Source: Stomatobaculum longum
GTDB taxonomy: Bacteria > Bacillota > Clostridia > Lachnospirales > Lachnospiraceae
NCBI GenBank assembly: GCA_000242235.1
Contig: JH590861.1
Coordinates: 77,175 to 141,174 of the forward strand
Length of the DNA: 64,000 nt
Reading direction: 5' to 3'
This document shows, one piece after another, positions 15,232-23,788 of the stretch. A program made the position numbers and the translations under genes. Under the pieces are notes generated by a model. That model ran no database searches and was not told the origin of the DNA. It saw nothing but the letters and a program-made list of their open reading frames with translations. Numbering within the stretch: position 1 is the stretch's first letter; each line of letters starts with the position of its first letter.

Positions 15232-16968
15232 ATGACAAACAAATCGGAACTTGTAAGACAGGTAACGGGGAAAAACAGGCTGTCTAACATTATGTTGTGC
15301 TGCAAAACAGTTTTTGATCTGATCCCACAGGTGCTTTTAATCCACATGATTGGCTTATATTTTGCTGCTTCACTAACGAGAGAGCATATCTTTTTTGAAT
15401 GCGGGGCAATGCTGATCTGTTTTATAGGAAAAGCTATCTGCTCCTACTTTGCGACATGGACAGCGCACAAAGCAGCATATACCTGTCTGACGGACTTACG
15501 ACTGCAAATTATCCAACATCTGAAAAAACTTTCTCTCGGTTTTTTTCAAGAACGAAAGGCGGGAGACCTGACAAATATTGTGCAGCATGACGTAGAACAG
15601 GTGGAAGGATATCTCGCTCATGGCTTGCCGGAAATCATGTCCGCTACCATTCTTCCCGCTGCCGTTTTTCTCATTATGCTATGGATGGATTGGCGTCTGG
15701 CTCTCGTAATGATTGTAGGGATTCCGTTGATGTGGATCACAAAAAAGATCTCTGCTCCGCTTTGGACAAAGAATTTCAAAATATATGCGGATTCCGTGAC
15801 AAAAATGCAAGAAAACGTCATGGAATATGTTTCAAATATTTCCGTCATTAAAGCCTTTGGCAAGGAAGAAAACAAGACAGAAAAAACGATTCGGTCCGCA
15901 AAAGACTATGATTACTGGGTTAAAAAATCCATGGCAGGTATTTCTGTCCCGATGGGATTGATTATCCTGTTCATGGAATCCGGCGTTGTCCTTGTGATGA
16001 TTCTCGGTACCTATCTTCTTTCTGTCGGGCAGATTGAGCTTCCGCGACTGATTCTTGCGATTGTTTTGGGAGGTCTGTTTACATCTTCTATTACCAAGGT
16101 CGCAACCTTTCAGCATTACGAGATTGTGTTCAAGCAGGCCATGGAAGGGATTTGGTCGATTCTGGGCGTTTCTGTATCAAAAAGACCGGAGCAAAGCAAA
16201 GAACCGGTCAATGGCGAAATCGCTATTTCAGATTTGAGCTTTGCTTATAACAGCGACGGGAAGGTATTGGAGGACATCAATCTTCGTTTTCCGAAAGGCA
16301 GCAAAACCGCGCTGGTCGGAGCTTCCGGCTGCGGTAAAAGTACGCTGGCAAACCTGCTTATGGGCTTTTGGGAACCGACAGATGGACATATCACCATAGC
16401 GGGAGAAGATGCTGCTGCTTTCTCTGAAAAGCAGTTGAACCGCCTCTTTTCTATCGTTCAACAGGAGGTCTTTCTATTTAACCTAAGTATGGAGGAGAAT
16501 ATACGGATCGGAAAACCGGATGCCGGGATGGAAGAAATCATGGATGCTGCAAAGAAAGCGCGCATCCACGACTTTATCATGTTACTGCCAAATGGCTACC
16601 AGACCATGGCGGGAGAGGCAGGCATCAAGTTCTCCGGCGGAGAGAAACAACGTATTTCCATTGCCCGTATGATTCTGAAGGATGCACCAATCATCATTTT
16701 AGACGAAGCAACCGCAGCGGTAGATACGGAAAACGAAGCATATATTCAGGCGGCAATCGACGATTTAAGCCGCGATAAAACAGTCATTATGATTGCTCAC
16801 CACTTAAACACCATCCGTGACGCAGATCAGATTGTCGTCATGGACAGCGGACGGATTGTGGATACCGGCAGGCATAACGAGCTGCTCGACCGCTGCGCCC
16901 TGTATCGGAAGATGGTGGAGAATCAAAACAAGGTGGATAATTGGAAAATCAAGGAGGTGTCCCTTTGA
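15232..16968 (+). CDS. ABC half-transporter 1, exporter fold (YbtP/IrtA-like)
   Basis: 578 residues. Six membrane helices lie in residues 1 to about 310, then the nucleotide-binding domain: Walker A GASGCGKST, signature SGGEKQR, Walker B IIILDEAT, H-loop MIAHHL. Both ATPase sites look intact. It is encoded with a second half-transporter and would form a heterodimer. The coupling to ECF genes and the internal sequence style resemble half-transporters such as YbtPQ and IrtAB, which have an exporter fold but import iron-siderophores. Direction and substrate are inferred. AAAAGGAGG precedes ATG 15232. Confidence 0.85.
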   Translation: MTNKSELVRQVTGKNRLSNIMLCCKTVFDLIPQVLLIHMIGLYFAASLTREHIFFECGAMLICFIGKAICSYFATWTAHKAAYTCLTDLRLQIIQHLKKLSLGFFQERKAGDLTNIVQHDVEQVEGYLAHGLPEIMSATILPAAVFLIMLWMDWRLALVMIVGIPLMWITKKISAPLWTKNFKIYADSVTKMQENVMEYVSNISVIKAFGKEENKTEKTIRSAKDYDYWVKKSMAGISVPMGLIILFMESGVVLVMILGTYLLSVGQIELPRLILAIVLGGLFTSSITKVATFQHYEIVFKQAMEGIWSILGVSVSKRPEQSKEPVNGEIAISDLSFAYNSDGKVLEDINLRFPKGSKTALVGASGCGKSTLANLLMGFWEPTDGHITIAGEDAAAFSEKQLNRLFSIVQQEVFLFNLSMEENIRIGKPDAGMEEIMDAAKKARIHDFIMLLPNGYQTMAGEAGIKFSGGEKQRISIARMILKDAPIIILDEATAAVDTENEAYIQAAIDDLSRDKTVIMIAHHLNTIRDADQIVVMDSGRIVDTGRHNELLDRCALYRKMVENQNKVDNWKIKEVSL

Positions 16969-18701
16969 TTAAGGAAATATGGAATACCCTTACCTCCAGC
17001 GGTAAACGCTCTCTATTGCTTTCCGTCACGGGTTTTACCCTGTATGCCCTTTCAGGGATCGCTATGATGGACATTGTTCTCAAATCTTTGGAATCCGTCA
17101 TGTCAGGCAACGGCGCGTTGATGTGGTACTGGGTTGCATTGGTCGCCTGCCTACTGATAAAAGGCGGCAGCAATATACTTGCGGATGTACAAAAGCACCA
17201 CGCGGGCTTTGATATTGTCTTTCAGATACGCAAAAATATCATTTGTCGCCTGAAGGAGTTTTCGCTTGGCTTTTATACCAACGAGCGTTTGGGTGAAATC
17301 AGTACCATCATTCATAAAGATGTAGACAAAATGGAAATGGTCGTCGGCCATATATGGACGCGGATGCTTGCCGACTTTATCGTGTCTGCTGTCTTGCTTG
17401 CGGCGCTGGTTATTTACAGCCCTAAAATGGCGCTGCTTATGGTCTCGGCCTTGCCTGTCGCGATTCTGTTCCTCGTTTTGGGCTTGAAGCGCGGGGAGCG
17501 GTTAGAAAAAGAAGCTGGGAATGATCTTGCCGATATGGTGAGTGTCTTTGTGGAATATGTAAAAGGGATTCCCCTCCTGAAAGCCTTTTCCGAAAGCCGC
17601 CACTTTGAGGAAAAGGTTGAGCAGACAGCCCGCGACTTCGGACAGAGCAGTAAAGCCGTATCCAAAAATCGGGCGGCGGTCTTGTCTGTTTATGGCTTCC
17701 TAATAGATGTATCCTTTTGGATTATGCTCGCTGTGGGGCTGCTCCTGATACTGGAGGGCAGTATCCCTGTTTACGGTTTTCTGCTCTTTGCCATCATCAG
17801 CAGGGAGTTTTACAAGCCTTTCCTTGCGTTGGAAAGCCATTGGGCGAACTATCTGACGGCAGCAGACAGTTATCGCCGCATCAAGAAGATTACCGAAGCT
17901 GAAACCGTCACGGAGCCGAAAACCCCTGTTTCTCCCTCGGAATACTCGATTGACTTTGAAGATGTGACTTTCTCTTATGAGGAAGGCGGCTTTACCATGA
18001 ACGGCATTTCTTTCCACACCCCGACGCAAACAATTACCGCGCTTGTCGGCGGTTCCGGCTCCGGCAAAACAACGATTACAAATCTACTGTTGCGCTTTTG
18101 GGATGTAACGAACGGAGCAATCCGTATCGGTGGCGTGGATGTACGGGATATGAGCTACGACGAGCTTTTAGGCTCTGTCAGCATCGTTATGCAGAACGTC
18201 CAGCTCTTTGTGGATACCATAGAGGGGAATATCCGGTTGGGAAAGGCGGCAGCTACACAGGAAGAAATCATTGAAGCTGCAAAAAAGGCCCGCATCCACG
18301 ACTTTATCCTGTCGCTTCCCGATGGGTATCAGACCATGATCGGAGAAAACGGTGTAGGGCTCTCCGGCGGACAGAAGCAGCGGATTTCTATTGCGCGAGC
18401 CTTTTTGAAAGACGCCCCAATCCTGCTTTTGGACGAGATCACAAGCAATGTCGATCCGATCAACGAGGCTCTTATTCAGGAGGCCATTTCGGAGCTTGCA
18501 CGAGACAGGACAGTTTTGGTAATCGCCCATCATTTGAGCACAATCCGCAGCGCAGATCAGATTTTGGTATTGCAAGACGGACGTATCGTTCAGTCAGGGC
18601 AGCACGAAACCCTGCTATCGGATACCGGCGGATACTACCACAAGCTGTGGAACGCTCGCGGCAGCAAGGGGGGCAGCGCGAATGAAGAATTATGCGGTTG
18701 A
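16965..18701 (+). CDS. ABC half-transporter 2, exporter fold (YbtQ/IrtB-like)
   Basis: 578 residues from TTG 16965, which overlaps the previous stop as TTGA and follows AGGAGGT at 16952-16958. The in-frame codon at 16941 is rejected because it precedes that ribosome site. Six membrane helices come first, then Walker A GGSGSGKTT, signature LSGGQKQR, Walker B ILLLDEIT and H-loop VIAHHL. It is the partner of ABC1 and similar in length. Its GC content is higher than that of ABC1. It ends 20 bases inside the next gene, so translation is coupled. Confidence 0.85.
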   Translation: MIKEIWNTLTSSGKRSLLLSVTGFTLYALSGIAMMDIVLKSLESVMSGNGALMWYWVALVACLLIKGGSNILADVQKHHAGFDIVFQIRKNIICRLKEFSLGFYTNERLGEISTIIHKDVDKMEMVVGHIWTRMLADFIVSAVLLAALVIYSPKMALLMVSALPVAILFLVLGLKRGERLEKEAGNDLADMVSVFVEYVKGIPLLKAFSESRHFEEKVEQTARDFGQSSKAVSKNRAAVLSVYGFLIDVSFWIMLAVGLLLILEGSIPVYGFLLFAIISREFYKPFLALESHWANYLTAADSYRRIKKITEAETVTEPKTPVSPSEYSIDFEDVTFSYEEGGFTMNGISFHTPTQTITALVGGSGSGKTTITNLLLRFWDVTNGAIRIGGVDVRDMSYDELLGSVSIVMQNVQLFVDTIEGNIRLGKAAATQEEIIEAAKKARIHDFILSLPDGYQTMIGENGVGLSGGQKQRISIARAFLKDAPILLLDEITSNVDPINEALIQEAISELARDRTVLVIAHHLSTIRSADQILVLQDGRIVQSGQHETLLSDTGGYYHKLWNARGSKGGSANEELCG

Positions 18702-20205
18702 GCTGCGGGGCGTATCGTATCAGTATCAGGGTCATTCCCGGTCTGCTATTCACGATATTGACCTCAAAATAGAAAAAGGCTCTTTTGTACTGATAAGCGG
18801 CGCAAGCGGCAGCGGGAAAACAACGCTTTCCCGCTGCATCAATGGGCTTGTTCCGCACTTCTATGAGGGCAGCTTTAGCGGAGAGGTCTATTTGAACGGC
18901 AGGAATACTGAGGATTTTGCTTTGCGCGACTTTGGAACAATCGTAGGCTCTGTTTTCCAAGACCCGCGCAGCCAGTTTTTTATGACGGACACGACAAATG
19001 AGATTGCCTTTGGCTGCGTCAACATGAAGCTGCCGCGTGAAGAAGTATGGGAGCGAACAAAGAACAGTATCGAAAGGATCGATATATCCAAACTAATAGG
19101 CAAAAGCCTTTTTCAGATGTCCAGCGGAGAGATGCAGAAGGTGTCTATCGCCTCCTGTTACGCTATGACCCCGGATATTTATGTATTCGACGAGCCCTCT
19201 GCGAATTTGGACTTTCGAGCAATCATGGAGCTGCACGATATCCTTGCGGAGCTGAAAAGCGAGGGAAAAACCTTGATTGTACTGGAACACAGGGTTTTCT
19301 ATTTAGCCGACCTTTTGGATCGCATGCTTTTCTTGAAGGATGGCGTCATACGAGACGATTTCAGCAGGCAAGAAACGCTTTCATTAAGCGACAGTGATCT
19401 TAAGCGGCTCGAATTGAGGAATTTCAGTCTCGATGCACTTATGCCTTATCCACATCCGTCAGATTTGCAGAAGGAAGCAAGACCGATTCTATCCCTCTCC
19501 CATGTGTCCTTTGACTATGGGCGGCGCAAGAGGTGCTCACAGGCGGAGGTTGCGCTTTTGCATGATATTTCTTTTGAAGCGTACAGCGGAGAAATCATAG
19601 GCATCATCGGGGATAACGGAGCGGGAAAAACAACTCTTGCCAAACTGTGCTGTGGGCTGCTGAAAGAAAGCGCCGGGACAATCGCTATCAATGAAAGACA
19701 ACTTTCACGAAAAAAGCGCATCGGCCGGATTTACTTTGTTATGCAGGATTCCGATTATCAGCTCTTTGGTGACAGCGTGTTAAACGAGCTGCGGATCGGA
19801 GTCAGTAGGAAGAAATCGGATGATACAGAAGACCAAGCGATATTGGAAAAGCTCTCTCTTTGGGAAAAAAGAGAGGATCATCCCGCCGCCCTTTCCAGAG
19901 GGCAAAAACAACGGCTCACGATAGCCGGAGCCTTGAAAGCAGACAGTCGCGTACTGTTCTTTGACGAGCCTACCAGCGGTTTGGATCGCGGGAATATGCT
20001 TCGTGTCGCTGCGGAGTTGGAATCGCTTGCGAGGGAAAGCCGTGTAGTTTTCGTGATTACACACGACTACGAATTTATCTTGACAGCCTGCCATCGCGTG
20101 CTCTATCTGAACGAAGGGAAAATAGATCAGGACTTCCCTTTGACAGAAAACAGCAAAGACAGGGTGCTCTGTCTGCTTCGGAAAGGGGGTGCTTCTTCTG
20201 GATAA
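18682..20205 (+). CDS. ECF transporter ATPase, two fused ATP-binding domains
   Basis: 507 residues with two complete ABC domains. The first has GASGSGKTT, SSGEMQKVSIA and IYVFDEPSANLD. The second has GDNGAGKTT, SRGQKQRLTIA and VLFFDEPTSGLD. No membrane segment is present. This is the fused EcfA-EcfA' form that drives an energy-coupling-factor importer together with EcfT and an S component, both encoded next. AAGGGGGGCAGCGCG precedes ATG 18682. It overlaps ABC2 at its start and EcfT at its end. Confidence 0.88.
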   Translation: MKNYAVELRGVSYQYQGHSRSAIHDIDLKIEKGSFVLISGASGSGKTTLSRCINGLVPHFYEGSFSGEVYLNGRNTEDFALRDFGTIVGSVFQDPRSQFFMTDTTNEIAFGCVNMKLPREEVWERTKNSIERIDISKLIGKSLFQMSSGEMQKVSIASCYAMTPDIYVFDEPSANLDFRAIMELHDILAELKSEGKTLIVLEHRVFYLADLLDRMLFLKDGVIRDDFSRQETLSLSDSDLKRLELRNFSLDALMPYPHPSDLQKEARPILSLSHVSFDYGRRKRCSQAEVALLHDISFEAYSGEIIGIIGDNGAGKTTLAKLCCGLLKESAGTIAINERQLSRKKRIGRIYFVMQDSDYQLFGDSVLNELRIGVSRKKSDDTEDQAILEKLSLWEKREDHPAALSRGQKQRLTIAGALKADSRVLFFDEPTSGLDRGNMLRVAAELESLARESRVVFVITHDYEFILTACHRVLYLNEGKIDQDFPLTENSKDRVLCLLRKGGASSG

Positions 20206-20902
20206 GACTAAGCCTGCATTAGACCCGCGGATTGTTGGATTTGTAGTAATTCTGCTCGGAACAACGGCCATGTTTATGAACAAGGCCATGACCGCGCATA
20301 TCATCTGCGTGGTAGCCGCAGTTTATCTGCTTACCGCAAAGGCATACAAGCCGTTCGCCTTGTATCTCTTCATCTACATTGCCATTGCCTTGCTCATGGC
20401 GAACGTGGACAAGATTCATAACACAAGCGCCATGCTTGTTGTCGTATCACTCAGCTATTTCGCTCAAAAGCTGGTCGTTCTGTTGATGATGGGCAGTTTC
20501 TTTGTCAGAATGACTACATTTCCCTATGTGCTGTCCGCCATGCAGCAGATGAAGATTCCGGACGCTGCCGCCATTCCGATTATGGTGGCGCTGCACTTCT
20601 TTCCAACGATACGGGAGGACTATCACAATCTAAAGGACAGCCTGCGGATTCGTAAGGTTTCCCTGTCACCGATGCAATTTGTCATTCATCCCGTGCGAAT
20701 GGTGGAATACCTGTTCATTCCGATCCTGATGAAAAGCCTCCGCACATCGGATGAATTAGCGGCGTCCGCACTGCTTCGAGGCTTTGAACACATGAATGAA
20801 CAGACGATTCTCTATCCGCTAAAGCTGAAAACACTTGACTACATCATTGGGATAGTATCAACTCTGATTGTTGTCGTACTATTCTATTTACAATTCAAAT
20901 GA
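20189..20902 (+). CDS. ECF transporter transmembrane protein EcfT
   Basis: 237 residues with about five membrane helices and the EcfT coupling region SLRTSDELAASALLRGFE, a form of the Ala-Arg-Gly coupling motif that docks on the ATPases. The start is GTG 20189, overlapping the ATPase gene by 17 bases; a CTG at 20198 is a possible alternative because the G-run at 20185-20189 would then be better spaced. Confidence 0.85.
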   Translation: MLLLDKTKPALDPRIVGFVVILLGTTAMFMNKAMTAHIICVVAAVYLLTAKAYKPFALYLFIYIAIALLMANVDKIHNTSAMLVVVSLSYFAQKLVVLLMMGSFFVRMTTFPYVLSAMQQMKIPDAAAIPIMVALHFFPTIREDYHNLKDSLRIRKVSLSPMQFVIHPVRMVEYLFIPILMKSLRTSDELAASALLRGFEHMNEQTILYPLKLKTLDYIIGIVSTLIVVVLFYLQFK

Positions 20903-20915
20903 GTAGGTATTCAAA

Positions 20916-21518
20916 ATGAACACCATCAAAACAGAAAAGTTGGACACCCGTGATTTTATTACCATTGGAATTTTTGCCGCCATCAGTCTTGTTATCTTTT
21001 TTGTAATTGGCGGAGCCGCCGGAATGACGCTCATTGGAACGGTTGCCAATATACCTATAACCGTTTTCTTCACGTCTATTGCTTACATGCTGCTCGTTTC
21101 AAAGGTCAGAAAAAGAGGAACCTTTCTGATTATGGGAACAATCAGCGCGCTTCCGGGTCTTATGGCTGCAAATGTGATCGGTGTTATAGCATCCGTTGTC
21201 GGCTGGCTCATGGCAGAGATCGTAGTAAGCGCCAATCACTATAAGAATAAAAAGGTGTTGATCTTTGCATATGTTCTCGGCTGCACACTTCATTCTGCCG
21301 GATATACACTTCCTATGTACCTGTCCAATGCGCAATACTTGATCGACAGGCAGGAGATTTTTCATCTGACTGATGAAGCCCTCGCTGTTTACTTAAAGAT
21401 GTTCACATGGCCTATGTTTTTTATCATGGTAGCATTAACGGTTGTAACCAGCTTCCTTGGTGCGGTGCTTTCCACCCGAATTTTGAAAAAACATTTTGAG
21501 AAAGCCGGGCTGTTGTAA
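20916..21518 (+). CDS. MptD-family ECF substrate-binding (S) component
   Basis: 200 residues with about six membrane helices; there is no ATPase domain. The opening DFITIGIFAAISLVIFFVIG and the general layout match the MptD/Trep_Strep family of putative S components. In such systems the S component decides the substrate. The family's substrate is not established. It is the last intact gene of the cluster and is followed directly by a decayed metal-regulator gene. Confidence 0.78.
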   Translation: MNTIKTEKLDTRDFITIGIFAAISLVIFFVIGGAAGMTLIGTVANIPITVFFTSIAYMLLVSKVRKRGTFLIMGTISALPGLMAANVIGVIASVVGWLMAEIVVSANHYKNKKVLIFAYVLGCTLHSAGYTLPMYLSNAQYLIDRQEIFHLTDEALAVYLKMFTWPMFFIMVALTVVTSFLGAVLSTRILKKHFEKAGLL

Positions 21519-21533
21519 TACAGGAGGAGCCTG

Positions 21534-21700
21534 ATGAAACTCCATACTTTCTGAGGAGGATTACCTGAAAGCAATATTCATACCATTGGTATTTCTAAGC
21601 CGAGCGTCAGCCATGCAGTCAAGCTCTTGCGCAAGGGTGGTTTTCTCACGAAAGACGGCAATAACTTTCTACACCTTAATGATTGGAATCAGAAAAAGAC
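21534..21700 (+). pseudogene. decayed DtxR/MntR-like metal-dependent regulator
   Basis: After GGAGGAGCCTG an ATG at 21534 reads MKLHTF and stops at once. Removing one T restores SEEDYLKAIF, and a second block in another frame reads IGISKPSVSHAVKLLRKGGF then LTKDGNNFLHL. These are the first helix and the recognition helix plus wing of DtxR/MntR regulators, with about 15 residues between them deleted. The gene is therefore broken by a frameshift and a deletion. Its place straight after the transporter suggests the cluster was once under metal control. Confidence 0.7.
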
Positions 21701-21723
21701 TAGCGTTTCCGCTAGTCTTTTTT
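21693..21723. terminator. bidirectional terminator between the imported block and carD
   Basis: Perfect arms AAAAAGACTAGCG (21693-21705) and CGCTAGTCTTTTT, TTTC loop, with A and T tracts on both sides. It serves the convergent genes. Confidence 0.85.
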
Positions 21724-21736
21724 GATGTCGAAAGGT

Positions 21737-22246
21737 TTAGACAAGTTCAAGTTCACGTTCGAGCAGGCTGCGTGTTTCCTCTTGCGAGACATTCAGCGCG
21801 ACCGCGAGTTCGCCGGTCACGAGAAAATCGAGGCGCCGCTGAAAGCGGCGGTCAACTTCACTGCCTTTTTTGCCGGAACGGCGCGCGCGTTGCATCTTTC
21901 GGTTGATGGCGCGCAACAGACGAAGTAAGTCGCCCCAGCGGAAGCCCTGCAGGGCGCGCCGGTAGCGGTACTCCAGTTCCGAGGAGCGCATGCCCTCGTA
22001 GCTCGCAATCTCTTCTCCCTGCACCGCGCGTATGGTCTCCAGCGCTTCTTCTCTCGAGATGACGGGGCGGAAGACGGTTTTTGTGCTGTTGACCGGGGTG
22101 TAAATGACGTCGCCGGGCGAGAAGAGAGGCGCCAGAATGTAATAGGTATTCGGTGCTGTATCCTCGGAGAAGGAGAGCTCCTGGATGTCGCAAATGCGGC
22201 ACACGCCGGAACTTTCATAGACAACAATATCGTTTAACTGATACAT
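21737..22246 (-). CDS. CarD/CdnL-like RNA polymerase-binding regulator
   Basis: 169 residues from ATG 22246 (AAAGGAGGTGG upstream). The first 60 residues are a CarD/CdnL/TRCF RNA polymerase-interacting domain: YQLNDIVVYESSGVCRICDI, and IYTPVNS. The C-terminal half is helical and Arg-rich, as in CdnL proteins that stabilise promoter complexes. The longer upstream reading (to 22321) lacks a ribosome site. A likely promoter is an extended -10 (TGT TACACT; + strand 22270-22265). It is the first gene on the core side of the imported block. Confidence 0.8.
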   Translation of the reverse strand: MYQLNDIVVYESSGVCRICDIQELSFSEDTAPNTYYILAPLFSPGDVIYTPVNSTKTVFRPVISREEALETIRAVQGEEIASYEGMRSSELEYRYRRALQGFRWGDLLRLLRAINRKMQRARRSGKKGSEVDRRFQRRLDFLVTGELAVALNVSQEETRSLLERELELV

Positions 22247-22351
22247 AGTCCACCTCCTTTTACCAGTGTAACACAGCCAAAGGAGTTTTCCGACAATTTT
22301 GATAAAATCTCTCTTTTCCACAAAATGACTTGGGAAAGGACTTACGGTTTA

Positions 22352-23677
22352 TCACACAATGACGATTTGCTGGCGGAGATAGGACGGCAACGCCATGCCA
22401 CTGTCCCAGAAATAGAGCGAATTCCAGAGATCGGCAGCGTGCACCTCGGCCTGAAAGAGGTCGCGGGCGGCGGGCGAGCGGAGCAGAGAGCCCGCAGCAG
22501 CGGGGCGACTCACAATCGGAATGGTGGCGGCCTGCTTTAACATCGAGAGCAGGTCCTCGGAATCCCGCCGGAAACCGAGCAGGCGCGCATAGGGAGCGGC
22601 GCCGATCGGCGGAACCGCGGTTTCCGTCCCTTCCGAGTTGTCTTTGGCGAGCGCCTCTTCGCGCGCGGCATTCTTCCAGCGGAGCACATCCGACTTCCGT
22701 ATGCCGAGGAAGATGTGGGTCAGCGCGCGCGCCACGCGGGTGTGCGCATACTGTCTGGTCTTCAGGCTGTTCACAAGGGCTTCAAAGCCGTCCTCGCGGA
22801 AGCTTGTATTGGCAATGCGATCGGCGAGATCGTCCGAGACATCGGAGAAGGTGGAGAGCGCCGTGCCCTCGTAGAGCAGGTCCAGAACGCGCCGCTCGAG
22901 CGGCCCCACGAGGCAGTCGGGGTTCAGATAGGGCGTTTCGGCGAGCACTTCCTGTACGCTGTGCGGCACCATGCGGGACAAATCGTCCCAGGAGCCGCCG
23001 TTTAGAATGTGGGTGCGGATTGCGGTTGCGGAACTGAAATCGCCCTGCAGAATCGGGTCGTGGTAGTCGCTCCCCTTTCGGGAGACGGTCGTCAGGCGAA
23101 TCGGAATGCGCTCGGCGCGCGCCGCGCGCGCGTATTCAAAGGCAAGGATATTATTCGGCTTCGAGAGCAGCTCTCTCGTGCGGAGCAGAAGGGTGTTGTC
23201 CGCACCCGCCTGGCAGAGGTCGGCGGCAATCGCATTGACCCGCGCCTCGGCGTAGGAGAGCCCGGTCTTTAAACCCTCGCGGAGACTGTGCTGAAAGGCC
23301 TCGGAGTTCTCGTCAATGACCTCGAGGAGCATCGAGAGCTCCTCGGCGGAGACATCTTCCGTGCCGCAGCAGAGATTCGGGATGCCGAGTCCCGCGAGCA
23401 GGCTCACGCCGTAGGCCGCGTAGTCGCGGGCCGAGGAGGAGCTGAACGGCGTCGGAATTTCAAAGACCGCGTCGGCACCCGCGCGGAGTGCGGCTTCGGC
23501 GCGCTTTAAGGGCGAATAAATCGCGGGCATACCGCGCTGCACAAAGTAACTGCTCAGGAAAACCACGCAGTAGGAGGCGCCGGTCAGCGCGCGCGCATTT
23601 CGCATCTGGTAGAGATGGCCGTTGTGAAACGGATGATATTCAGCAATAATCCCGACAACCTGCGCAAGATTAATCAT
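22352..23677 (-). CDS. tmcAL: tRNA(Met) cytidine acetate ligase
   Basis: 441 residues. The N-terminal nucleotidyltransferase domain shows VVGIIAEYHPFHNGHLYQM, with the HxGH catalytic motif, and continues SSYFVQRGMPAIYSPLKRAE. This is the YlbM/TmcAL family that makes N4-acetylcytidine at the wobble position of elongator tRNA-Met from acetate and ATP. It lies next to acetate kinase, which may be chance. The start at 23677 follows AGGAGAG. Confidence 0.88.
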   Translation of the reverse strand: MINLAQVVGIIAEYHPFHNGHLYQMRNARALTGASYCVVFLSSYFVQRGMPAIYSPLKRAEAALRAGADAVFEIPTPFSSSSARDYAAYGVSLLAGLGIPNLCCGTEDVSAEELSMLLEVIDENSEAFQHSLREGLKTGLSYAEARVNAIAADLCQAGADNTLLLRTRELLSKPNNILAFEYARAARAERIPIRLTTVSRKGSDYHDPILQGDFSSATAIRTHILNGGSWDDLSRMVPHSVQEVLAETPYLNPDCLVGPLERRVLDLLYEGTALSTFSDVSDDLADRIANTSFREDGFEALVNSLKTRQYAHTRVARALTHIFLGIRKSDVLRWKNAAREEALAKDNSEGTETAVPPIGAAPYARLLGFRRDSEDLLSMLKQAATIPIVSRPAAAGSLLRSPAARDLFQAEVHAADLWNSLYFWDSGMALPSYLRQQIVIV

Positions 23678-23714
23678 AGTCTCTCCTGTATTTTGAAAAA
23701 AACAGCCTTCCGTC

Positions 23715-23744
23715 TTGTCACTCGTTTATTCATTGGTCTATAAT
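23715..23744 (+). promoter_or_regulatory. ackA promoter
   Basis: -35 TTGTCA (23715-23720), 18-base spacer, -10 TATAAT (23739-23744). Confidence 0.75.
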
Positions 23745-23788
23745 AACAGAGATTGTGACTAATATAAAGTTGAAGGGGGAAACACACA

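Noticed and set aside
16941..16964. Earlier start for ABC half-transporter 2
   Set aside because: The AGGAGGT ribosome site lies after this codon and points to TTG 16965.
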